NCBI GenBank assembly: GCA_946478755.1
Contig: CAMLDJ010000362.1
Coordinates: 1 to 5,330 of the forward strand
Reading direction: 5' to 3'
DNA length: 5,330 nucleotides
DNA from: an uncultured Pedobacter sp.
GTDB lineage: Bacteria; Bacteroidota; Bacteroidia; Sphingobacteriales; Sphingobacteriaceae
Position numbers and translations under genes: made by a program. Under the pieces are notes generated by a model. The model ran no database searches. It saw only the letters and a program-made list of their open reading frames with translations, and was not told the origin of the DNA. Positions 1 through 5,330 of this stretch are shown here, piece by piece (the stretch's first letter is position 1; each line of letters opens with the position of its first letter).

Positions 1-1254
1 GCAGAGTTTGCGATAGTAAAAGTACGGGCTTCCCAGATTGAGATAAAAGCTAAGTCCGGGAGTCGTGTTGCTAATATAGCAAAACACATCACCCAGCATT
101 TGGATGGTTATCTTGCCGCAACTCAGTTGGGGATCACCTTGGCCTCACTTGGTTTAGGTTGGGTGGGTGAGTCGGTTATGCATAATATTGTGCATAATCT
201 GCTGATCAACTTTTCTCTTTCTGAGGTATATATAACCTCTATTTCTACCGGAATAGCCTTCCTGTTCATCACCGTTATGCACATTGTGTTTGGAGAACTG
301 GCACCAAAATCTATCGCCATCCAAAGACCGGTTGCAACCACTCTATTTGTTTCACTTCCACTTCAGGGATTTTATTGGCTGTTCAGACCATTTATATGGG
401 TATTGAACGGCTTTGCCAACATAGTGTTAAAGCTATTTGGGATTTCCAGTATTGGCGGACATGATTCTGTTCACAGTACCGAAGAACTTTACTATTTATT
501 GGATCAGGGAAAGGAAAGTGGGGCATTAGATACCAATGAACATGAGCTGATTAAAAACGTTTTTGATTTTAATGAGCGTGTGGTAAAAAATATCATGGTT
601 CCGAGAACCAAAATATCAGGTATAGAGCTTTCTACACCTAAAATGGAGGTAGTTGAAAAAATAATAGCGGAGGGATATTCACGTCTGCCTGTATATGATG
701 ATATCATTGACAAGATTATCGGTATAGTGCATGCTAAAGATATCCTTCCCTTGCTGGCCGGTAACAAGGAGTGGGCTTTGAGTGACATCATCAGAAAGCC
801 TTATTTTGTGCCTGAGACTAAAAAAATCAACGACCTGTTGAGCGAGCTTCAGCAAAAACGAATTCAGATTGCGATCGTCATTGACGAATTTGGAGGTACA
901 GCCGGGATGGTTACCCTTGAAGATATTGTTGAGGAAATTGTAGGAGAGATACAGGATGAATATGATGAGGAAAAACCTACTGTGGAAAAAATATCTGATA
1001 CCGAATTTATCATTAATGCATATGCTACCGTTTATGATGTAAATGAACACCTGCCCCACGATCTTCCGGAAGATGAGGATTTTGACACGGTTGGCGGATT
1101 GGTTTCTCATGCTTTTGGAAAAATCCCTGAAGTGGGGGATAGTGAAGAATGTTATGGCTATTTGTTTACGATCTTAAAGAAAACAGAACAAAACATAGAA
1201 ACCATAAAGCTTGAACTGGTCATCAATAAAAGTGATATGGTAGATTTACATTAA
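1..1254 (+). CDS. CNNM/CBS/CorC-type (HlyC/CorC family) membrane transporter, 5'-truncated by window edge
   Basis: The frame is open from base 1, giving 417 visible residues. The true start lies outside the window, and an internal TTG at 100 is not a credible start because family-typical sequence (AEFAIVKVR...) precedes it. Only the first few dozen residues (the start of the first membrane helix) should be missing. Domains in visible numbering: a CNNM/DUF21 transmembrane domain at about 1-150 with the signature YLAATQLGITLASLGLGW and a GELAPKS motif at 98-104; a CBS pair at about 195-320, starting at MVPRT (199-203), with EGYSRLPVYDD (224-234) and DEFGGTAGMVTLEDIVEE (from 295) in the second CBS; then a CorC_HlyC C-terminal domain at about 333-417. 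Relatives are inner-membrane Mg2+/Co2+ exporters (bacterial CorC, MpfA) whose CBS module binds ATP; older annotations call them hemolysins. Transport of Mg2+ here is inferred from the family. GldE is a distant relative, but no gldD is adjacent, so that name is not used. First visible gene of the four-gene operon. Confidence 0.93.
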   Translation, partial: AEFAIVKVRASQIEIKAKSGSRVANIAKHITQHLDGYLAATQLGITLASLGLGWVGESVMHNIVHNLLINFSLSEVYITSISTGIAFLFITVMHIVFGELAPKSIAIQRPVATTLFVSLPLQGFYWLFRPFIWVLNGFANIVLKLFGISSIGGHDSVHSTEELYYLLDQGKESGALDTNEHELIKNVFDFNERVVKNIMVPRTKISGIELSTPKMEVVEKIIAEGYSRLPVYDDIIDKIIGIVHAKDILPLLAGNKEWALSDIIRKPYFVPETKKINDLLSELQQKRIQIAIVIDEFGGTAGMVTLEDIVEEIVGEIQDEYDEEKPTVEKISDTEFIINAYATVYDVNEHLPHDLPEDEDFDTVGGLVSHAFGKIPEVGDSEECYGYLFTILKKTEQNIETIKLELVINKSDMVDLH

Positions 1255-1264
1255 AATCTCCACG

Positions 1265-1969
1265 ATGCATGTTTTTTATACCCCAGACATCAGCTCAGAT
1301 GAATATACACTAAATGAAGAGGAAAGCAGGCATTGCGTTAAAGTGTTACGCCTGGGCGCCGGCGCTCATGTTCATCTGGTAGATGGCATTGGGGGACTTT
1401 ATAAAGCTGAAATTGTAGATGAACCCAAAAAACGGGTACATCTAAAGGTAATTGAAGCCGAACATGAGCATAACAAACGCAATCATCATCTACATATCGC
1501 AATTGCCCCTACAAAAAATATAGATCGGCTGGAATGGTTCCTTGAGAAGGCTACAGAGATTGGCATAGATGAGATTACACCTGTGATCTGTGACAGGTCT
1601 GAGCGTAAAATAGTCAAGGAAGATCGCTTGTACAAAGTCATCACTTCCGCCGTAAAACAGTCTTTACAAGCCTATCACCCCGTATTAAATCCTCAGATTA
1701 CGTTGTCTGCTTTTTTTAAGCAGCGCAGCGACACTGTTAAAATGATTGCTCATTGTTTGGACAACGAACCGAGGCAGTTCATCGCGGAGCTGATCAAACC
1801 ACAACAACACTACGTCATTCTTATTGGCCCGGAAGGTGACTTTACACCTGCTGAGATACAAATGGCTTTGCAAAACGACTATAAACCTTTAACTTTAGGT
1901 AATACACGGTTAAGAACGGAGACCGCTGCGTTGGCGGCGTGTTTTGAAGTGAATTATTTAAACAGATGA
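1265..1969 (+). CDS. rsmE: 16S rRNA (uracil(1498)-N3)-methyltransferase RsmE
   Basis: A 234-residue protein, normal for this SPOUT-class methyltransferase. It transfers a methyl group from S-adenosylmethionine to N3 of U1498 in 16S rRNA of the 30S subunit, in the cytoplasm. Visible family marks: an N-terminal PUA-like RNA-binding part with HCVKVLRL (residues 23-30); KNIDRLEWFLEKATEIGIDE (84-103); a KQSLQAY segment (131-137); and the C-terminal knotted SAM site with IGPEGDF (187-193) and LGNTRLRTETAA (211-222). The Asp in IGPEGDF replaces the Gly usual in proteobacterial enzymes; from memory this is common in Bacteroidota, so it does not suggest loss of function. The ATG at 1265 lies 10 nt after the upstream stop and gives the expected MHVFY N-terminus. 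There is no strong ribosome-binding site, as is typical of the phylum. The stop overlaps the next gene's start by 4 nt (ATGA), suggesting coupled translation. Confidence 0.97.
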   Translation: MHVFYTPDISSDEYTLNEEESRHCVKVLRLGAGAHVHLVDGIGGLYKAEIVDEPKKRVHLKVIEAEHEHNKRNHHLHIAIAPTKNIDRLEWFLEKATEIGIDEITPVICDRSERKIVKEDRLYKVITSAVKQSLQAYHPVLNPQITLSAFFKQRSDTVKMIAHCLDNEPRQFIAELIKPQQHYVILIGPEGDFTPAEIQMALQNDYKPLTLGNTRLRTETAALAACFEVNYLNR

Positions 1970-2619
1970 GGATTAGGTTTATACTTTTTGTAGTGATTGT
2001 GTTGCATAGCAGTTTTTCGGTTCCAACCTATAAAATGGCTAAGCTGAAGTACAATGGCGGGGGCGACTGGTATGCAAACCGCACTGCATTGCCGAACTTG
2101 ATTGATTTTTGTAACAAGAACCTAAAAACGAATTTTGCCGCCCAGGAAGCTATTGTGGAAGTTGGGAGTACAGATATTTTCAATTATCCTTTCGTCTACC
2201 TTACGGGGCATGGTAATGTGGTTTTTAGTGCAGCAGAAGCAGCTAACGTCCGCAAGTATTTAACGGGAGGCGGGTTTCTGCACGTCGACGACAATTATGG
2301 TCTGGACAAGTTTATCCGTACCGAGATGAAAAAGGTTTTCCCGGAGTTGTCCTTTGTGGAACTGGCACCGGGCCATAAGATATACAATCAAAAGTTTAAA
2401 TTTCCTAATGGACTGCCGAAAATCCATGAGCACGATGGTAAACCCCCGAAGGGCTATGCTTTGATCTGGCGGGGGCGGGTGGTTTGTTATTACACGTTTG
2501 AGTGTGATCTAGGCAATGGTTGGGAGGATTACGGCACCTATCCCGGCGACACCCAGGAAAAGCGCACGAGCGCATTAAAAATGGGTGCTAACCTGATTCA
2601 GTATGCATTAACACAATAA
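1966..2619 (+). CDS. DUF4159 domain-containing exported protein of unknown function
   Basis: A 217-residue protein with an N-terminal hydrophobic segment (about residues 4-18, after MRIR) that reads as a Sec signal peptide, with possible cleavage near SFS/VP around residue 18; a periplasmic location is inferred. The rest matches the DUF4159 family, recognised by YNGGGDWYAN (29-38), YLTGHGNV (78-85), GGFLHVDDNYG (102-112), ELAPGHKIY (132-140) and IHEHDGKPPKGYALIWRG (153-170), followed by a CDLGNGWED segment (180-188). DUF4159 also occurs as the C-terminal part of larger Bacteroidota and planctomycete membrane proteins, with a fold thought to resemble glutamine-amidotransferase-like domains; no activity is established that I know of. 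An alternative Met at residue 24 would give a cytosolic form. The first ATG is preferred because it overlaps the rsmE stop by 4 nt and supplies a signal peptide. It lies 2 nt before the biotin carrier gene. The function should be left open. Confidence 0.9.
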   Translation: MRIRFILFVVIVLHSSFSVPTYKMAKLKYNGGGDWYANRTALPNLIDFCNKNLKTNFAAQEAIVEVGSTDIFNYPFVYLTGHGNVVFSAAEAANVRKYLTGGGFLHVDDNYGLDKFIRTEMKKVFPELSFVELAPGHKIYNQKFKFPNGLPKIHEHDGKPPKGYALIWRGRVVCYYTFECDLGNGWEDYGTYPGDTQEKRTSALKMGANLIQYALTQ

Positions 2620-2621
2620 CT

Positions 2622-3119
2622 ATGAACGTAAAAGTAAATGATCGTTACCATTTTGATATAGAGGTTCAACAGAAGGCGTTGAAAGTCGATGGAAGTGAAT
2701 TGCAAATTGATGCAATAGAACTGACCGAAGGGCATGCCCACATCATCTATCAGAATAGATCATATCAGATTGAGCTGGTTTCTGAGATCAAGGCGGAGAA
2801 ACGCAGTGTGATAAAAGTAAATGGAACGCGCTACGACGTCGCGATTGAGGATCAGTATGACCTTTTACTTAAGCAACTCGGGCTGGACAATATGCGGGCC
2901 AGTAAAATCCAGGAGATCAAAGCTCCGATGCCGGGTCTGGTATTGAATGTGATGGTTCAGGAAGGGCAGGAAGTGAATAAGGGCGACAATTTACTAGTGC
3001 TGGAGGCCATGAAGATGGAGAATATCATTAAATCGCCGAGCAGTGGCAGGGTTAAAAAAATACTGGTCAGTAAAGGAATGAAAGTAGAGAAAAATGAAAT
3101 ACTGATACAGTTTTCTTAA
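2622..3119 (+). CDS. Biotin/lipoyl-binding carrier protein, acyl-CoA carboxylase BCCP-type subunit
   Basis: A 165-residue protein whose C-terminal ~70 residues (about 96-165) form a biotinyl domain: APMPGLV at 101-107, EAMKMEN at 129-134 region with the biotin-accepting Lys131 (codon 3012-3014), and the closing repeat GRVKKILVSKGMKVEKNEIL. The N-terminal ~90 residues are a small beta-rich region with no recognised catalytic motif, possibly a docking domain for partner subunits. Such proteins carry carboxybiotin between a biotin carboxylase and a carboxyltransferase in acetyl- or propionyl-CoA carboxylase or related decarboxylase complexes in the cytosol. There is no Ala/Pro-rich linker of the kind seen in E. 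coli AccB, so the symbol accB is not given. In this phylum relatives are often next to a biotin carboxylase gene; here none is visible in the window, and the neighbours are DUF4159 (2 nt upstream) and a terminator. The substrate of the complex cannot be told from this sequence. Confidence 0.92.
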   Translation: MNVKVNDRYHFDIEVQQKALKVDGSELQIDAIELTEGHAHIIYQNRSYQIELVSEIKAEKRSVIKVNGTRYDVAIEDQYDLLLKQLGLDNMRASKIQEIKAPMPGLVLNVMVQEGQEVNKGDNLLVLEAMKMENIIKSPSSGRVKKILVSKGMKVEKNEILIQFS

Positions 3120-3144
3120 CTGATTTTCTTATCAAAGGAGCGGA

Positions 3145-3199
3145 TGTATAAAAAATGCCCCCAAAAAGTATCTGGCTTTTTGGGGGCATTTTTTATACA
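3145..3199. terminator. Long perfect bidirectional intrinsic terminator
   Basis: A perfect inverted repeat with arms 3145-3168 and 3176-3199 (24 bp each) and a 7-nt loop (TATCTGG). The core is five G:C pairs plus flanking A/T tracts, ending in a run of six T on the plus strand and, by symmetry, six T on the minus strand. It starts 25 nt after the stop of the biotin carrier gene and lies 16 nt beyond the stop of the convergent gldJ, so it can end transcription from both sides. Identified by direct base pairing of the sequence; no folding energy was computed. Confidence 0.93.
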
Positions 3200-3215
3200 C
3201 AACTTTTTGTGCAGA

Positions 3216-4793
3216 TTATTTTCCGCGAAATGCTTTTGCAGGTTTGTTTTTAAACTGACGCTTTCCGCTGGACCGGATTTCTGGTGCACCAAGCATGGTC
3301 ATTGCACATCTGAAGCCGATATCAGCAGTAGATTCATCCTGCTGCAAAAATCTTCGTGATGCAGGATTAAGCCATAAGGCCTGATCATTCCAGGATCCCC
3401 CTTTGTATACTCTAGATTTGTCATTGATCAACGTAATTTCGCCATAAAGTTCACTTTGTGGATCTCTGTAGCCACGCTGATCTGCATATGTGTTCTTTAA
3501 TGAATCAGCAGATTTGGTTGCAGCCGCCTGTTTTTCTGCCCAGGTCTGTTTTTTTGCATACAAAGCCTCGGTCATTACGGGTCTATTGTATTTGTCAATT
3601 TCGATCCTTCCGGTGGTTGGATCAGCAATCTTTTTATCCTGATAGAAATTTCCCCTGTACGGGTTAAAGGCATCGGCGGCCTCAAAAGTATTTGAGCGGT
3701 AAACATCAGCCACCCACTCATTGACATTTCCTGCCATGTTGTAAAGGCCGAAATCATTTGGCGTATAAGACCTTACATTGACAGTTATACTTCCTTTATC
3801 GTTTAAAGAACCTCCGACACCCATATAATCTCCTTTAGTTCTTTTAAAGTTTGCCAGAATTAATCCCCGCGTGCTTTTTTGGGCAGAGCTTAAGCCTAAG
3901 CCGCTCCAGGGATAGATTTTATTGTCGCCAATGTTCTCGTACTGTGTATTGCCGATCAGGCCAAGCGCGGCATATTCCCATTCTGCCTCTGTTGGTAAAC
4001 GGTAAGGTTGCTTTAAAATACCATCTTCAAGTCTTACCGTTCTTGTAGCTGCATTTTTACCACCGCCTGCTGTACCAGCATTGGCCGGGTTCAGATCTTT
4101 CATTGCCCGTTTCCCTTTATCGTCGTATAAACCACCTAAATAGGTGTCGGTGCTAAAAGGTCCTGTGGGTCGGGCTGTAGCATTTGTATTGCCTTTTGCG
4201 CCACCATTCATATCTTTGAAGGTGGTCATATATCCTCGTTCGCGGAGCAGGAACTCGTTCACCCTATCAGTTCTCCATTGACAGTATCTTTCTGCCTGTT
4301 CCCACGTTACCCCAACAACAGGGTAATCCTGATAGGCGGGGTGCCTTAAGTAATTGCCAACATAAGGCTCATTATAAGAAAGCGGTCTGCGCCAAACCAG
4401 TGTATCCGGCATTTCATTATAATAATACTCATAGTCTTTCGGGAAATTTGTACGTATCCAGTTCAGGTACTCCAGCCAGTTCGTATTGGAAACTTCAGTT
4501 TCATCCATATAAAATGAGGAAACAGTAGTCTCCCTTTTATGATTGTAAGAACTTAATTCCTGTCCGGGTACATTGATGGCACTGCCACTCATTACAAAAA
4601 CACCACCCTCGATTTCTACTAATCCGGGACCTGGGCCTCGCTTGTACTTATTATTGACCACAAAACCACCGTATTCCTGCTTATTGTAGGCCATTCCGGT
4701 CTTATCAGAAGTTGTACCTGATTTAGATTTACAGGAGACTAAAGAACCAATAGCTATTATGGAAATGAGCGTAAATAGGGATGTTTTTTTCAT
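3216..4793 (-). CDS. gldJ: Gliding motility / T9SS-associated lipoprotein GldJ (SUMF1/FGE-fold)
   Basis: A 525-residue lipoprotein. The signal peptide ends in a lipobox LVSC with acceptor Cys21. The FGE/SUMF1-like domain runs from about 57 to 500: GPGLVEIEGGVFVM (55-68), FYMDETEVSNTNWLEYL (94-110), RLPTEAEWEYAA (265-276), FGLYNMAGNVNEWVAD (348-363), VYKGGSW (462-468) and IGFRCAM (492-498). It is interrupted by a Gly/Asn/Ala-rich stretch (about 196-250) and a Lys/Ala-rich, probably helical insert (about 408-440), and ends in a basic tail (508-525). In Flavobacterium johnsoniae GldJ is an outer-membrane lipoprotein needed for gliding and for stable T9SS core (GldK) assembly. GldK is the main alternative; GldJ is preferred because of the overall match (for example PDTLVWRRPLSYNE, NYLRHPAYQDYPVVGV), the adjacent porV and the absence of gldL. 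The ATG gives an ideal lipoprotein signal. The catalytic cysteines of true FGE are absent, so a structural role is expected. Confidence 0.92.
   Translation of the reverse strand: MKKTSLFTLISIIAIGSLVSCKSKSGTTSDKTGMAYNKQEYGGFVVNNKYKRGPGPGLVEIEGGVFVMSGSAINVPGQELSSYNHKRETTVSSFYMDETEVSNTNWLEYLNWIRTNFPKDYEYYYNEMPDTLVWRRPLSYNEPYVGNYLRHPAYQDYPVVGVTWEQAERYCQWRTDRVNEFLLRERGYMTTFKDMNGGAKGNTNATARPTGPFSTDTYLGGLYDDKGKRAMKDLNPANAGTAGGGKNAATRTVRLEDGILKQPYRLPTEAEWEYAALGLIGNTQYENIGDNKIYPWSGLGLSSAQKSTRGLILANFKRTKGDYMGVGGSLNDKGSITVNVRSYTPNDFGLYNMAGNVNEWVADVYRSNTFEAADAFNPYRGNFYQDKKIADPTTGRIEIDKYNRPVMTEALYAKKQTWAEKQAAATKSADSLKNTYADQRGYRDPQSELYGEITLINDKSRVYKGGSWNDQALWLNPASRRFLQQDESTADIGFRCAMTMLGAPEIRSSGKRQFKNKPAKAFRGK
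4014..4229 (-). other. Low-complexity insertion within GldJ's FGE fold
   Basis: Residues about 189-260 of GldJ, between the QWRTDRVNEFLL and RLPTEAEWEYAA blocks. The stretch is rich in Gly, Asn, Ala and Thr (for example GGAKGNTNATARPTG and NPANAGTAGGGKNAA) and has no counterpart in compact formylglycine-generating enzymes. A comparable but different insertion occurs at this position in F. johnsoniae GldJ as I remember it, so it appears to be a variable surface loop of the family. The exact boundaries are approximate. Confidence 0.5.
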
Positions 4794-5023
4794 TTAGATA
4801 TAGTATAAATCGATCTTTAAGCGTTATTACAGGTTATGTGAATCGCCCATTAACACTACTAAGAGTTAAAATTACACAAAAAATCGTTTATGCTCCAAGA
4901 ACATAATTAATAATTTAAAATAACCTGTTGATTTAAAGCAGGCGGTTAACCATACAATACTTTGAAATTAATAAACACTGTGGTAACTTGCGCTCCTTTA
5001 ATTGTTCAAATTATTTAAAGCTG
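4794..5023. promoter_or_regulatory. Divergent gldJ-porV intergenic region, expected to hold both promoters
   Basis: A 230-nt AT-rich non-coding stretch between two divergent starts must carry the transcription start signals of gldJ (minus) and probably porV (plus). I find no perfect match to the Bacteroidota TAnnTTTG (-7) element on either strand. Partial candidates are TACTTTG at 4958-4964 on the plus strand, overlapping a TACAAT at 4953-4958 with TTGATT at 4928-4933 upstream (spacer 19), and weaker AT-rich elements for gldJ on the minus strand. No strong Shine-Dalgarno precedes either ATG, as usual in the phylum. Presence of promoters is inferred from gene orientation; their exact positions are uncertain. 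Confidence 0.5.
4829..4928. repeat. Spaced inverted repeat ACAGGTTAT / ATAACCTGT
   Basis: A 9-bp arm ACAGGTTAT at 4829-4837 is matched by its exact reverse complement ATAACCTGT at 4920-4928, with 82 nt between them. A related 8-bp palindrome GGTTAACC sits at 4944-4951, so the GGTTA core appears in three places within the divergent intergenic region. This could be a set of operator half-sites for a shared regulator, but a 9-bp match in an AT-rich region of this size can also occur by chance. Confidence 0.3.
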
Positions 5024-5330
5024 ATGAATTTAGGGTGTCTGATAAAAACTGCTTTAAGCATATTTTCTTTAGTGATAGGTTGCACTGAATTGCATGCTCA
5101 GGTAATGGAGACAGGTACCCAGACCAACGGGAGCGAAGCAAGCAATATCATCACTGCTGTACCCTTTCTGCTGATCATACCTGATGCGCGGTCCGGAAGC
5201 ATGGGCGATGCAGGTGTAGCCGTTCAACCGGATGCGAATGCTATGGGAATAAATCCCTCTAAGCTTGCTTTTCTAGATAAAAAATATGGTTTTTCTGTTT
5301 CTTATAGCCCCTGGTTAAAAAGCCTCGTTC
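5024..5330 (+). CDS. porV: Type IX secretion system outer membrane protein PorV (LptO), 3'-truncated by window edge
   Basis: The first 102 codons of an open frame running off the right edge. MNLGCLIK plus a hydrophobic stretch (9-19) ending in TELHA/Q forms a signal peptide, with likely cleavage after Ala25. It is followed by the diagnostic PorV N-terminal block: NIITAVPFLLIIPDARSG (41-58), MGDAGVAVQPDANAMGINP (60-78), then KKYGFSVSYSPWLKSLV, the first strands of a FadL-like 14-strand outer-membrane barrel. PorV collects T9SS substrates from the SprA/Sov translocon and shuttles them to the PorU-containing attachment complex, where the C-terminal signal is processed. The full protein is usually about 380-400 residues, so roughly three quarters lies outside the window. 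The ATG at 5024 is chosen because it yields the signal peptide; the frame stays open upstream to a TAA at 4934, but no better start is seen. It is divergent from gldJ. Confidence 0.93.
   Translation, partial: MNLGCLIKTALSIFSLVIGCTELHAQVMETGTQTNGSEASNIITAVPFLLIIPDARSGSMGDAGVAVQPDANAMGINPSKLAFLDKKYGFSVSYSPWLKSLV

Noticed and set aside
100..102. TTG as start codon of the first transporter gene
   Set aside because: The same frame is open back to base 1 and encodes family-conserved sequence (AEFAIVKVR), so the gene is truncated by the window and not started here.
679..1110. Minus-strand 143-codon open frame
   Set aside because: It lies wholly antisense to the CBS/CorC region of the transporter, whose plus-strand frame carries clear conserved motifs.
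1..1254. Hemolysin or gliding protein GldE annotation
   Set aside because: The CNNM-CBS-CorC architecture indicates an ion transporter; the hemolysin label is historical, and no gldD neighbour supports GldE.
3144..3359. Plus-strand 71-codon open frame beginning with MYKKCPQKVSG
   Set aside because: It starts inside the terminator hairpin and runs antisense to the C-terminus of gldJ; composition is not protein-like (Cys/Phe-rich) and it matches no family I know.
4780..4793. Run of seven T (A on the coding strand) at the gldJ start, as a possible phase-variation tract
   Set aside because: It is simply the Lys-Lys codons after ATG, common in lipoprotein signal peptides, and the tract is short.
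3216..4793. Assignment as an active sulfatase-modifying enzyme or as GldK
   Set aside because: No cysteine lies between the GGSW and GFR motifs, and sequence blocks plus the porV neighbour fit GldJ better; gldL/M/N, which normally follow gldK, are not present.
1..5330. Mobile element, prophage, defence system, CRISPR array or RNA gene
   Set aside because: No transposase or integrase motifs, terminal or array-like repeats, or tRNA/rRNA-like sequence were seen; nearly all sequence is covered by conserved Bacteroidota core genes.

Overview
The window looks like chromosomal DNA from a Bacteroidota bacterium, most likely a Pedobacter-like member of the Sphingobacteriaceae. The main reason is the right half, which encodes two components tied to the phylum-specific type IX secretion system (T9SS) and gliding machinery: a GldJ-type lipoprotein and the start of PorV. 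The absence of strong Shine-Dalgarno sequences, the moderate GC content and the family variants (for example the IGPEGDF form of the RsmE motif) also fit. The genus is inferred; the phylum is well supported.

Layout. Bases 1-3119 hold four tightly packed plus-strand genes with spacings of 10 nt, a 4-nt ATGA overlap and 2 nt. In order they are: a CNNM/CBS/CorC-type membrane transporter cut by the left edge; rsmE (16S rRNA m3U1498 methyltransferase); a signal-peptide-bearing DUF4159 protein; and a small biotin carboxyl carrier-type protein with an intact EAMKMEN biotinylation motif. They look like one operon whose promoter lies left of the window. A perfect 24-bp hairpin at 3145-3199, with A and T tracts on opposite sides, sits between this operon and the convergent gldJ gene and can serve as terminator for both.

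Bases 3216-4793 (minus strand) encode GldJ, a 525-residue lipoprotein built on a formylglycine-generating-enzyme (SUMF1) fold without the catalytic cysteines. A 230-nt AT-rich divergent intergenic region (4794-5023) separates it from the plus-strand porV, of which only the first 102 codons are present. GldJ is required for gliding and for stability of the T9SS core. PorV is the outer-membrane barrel that takes substrates from the translocon towards the attachment/sortase complex, so this half is a secretion locus.

I see no RNA genes, insertion sequences, CRISPR arrays or prophage genes. The window is mostly conserved phylum core. The points worth a second look are the non-catalytic FGE fold, the carrier protein separated from any carboxylase subunit visible here, the unstudied DUF4159 protein coupled to rsmE, and the long bidirectional terminator.
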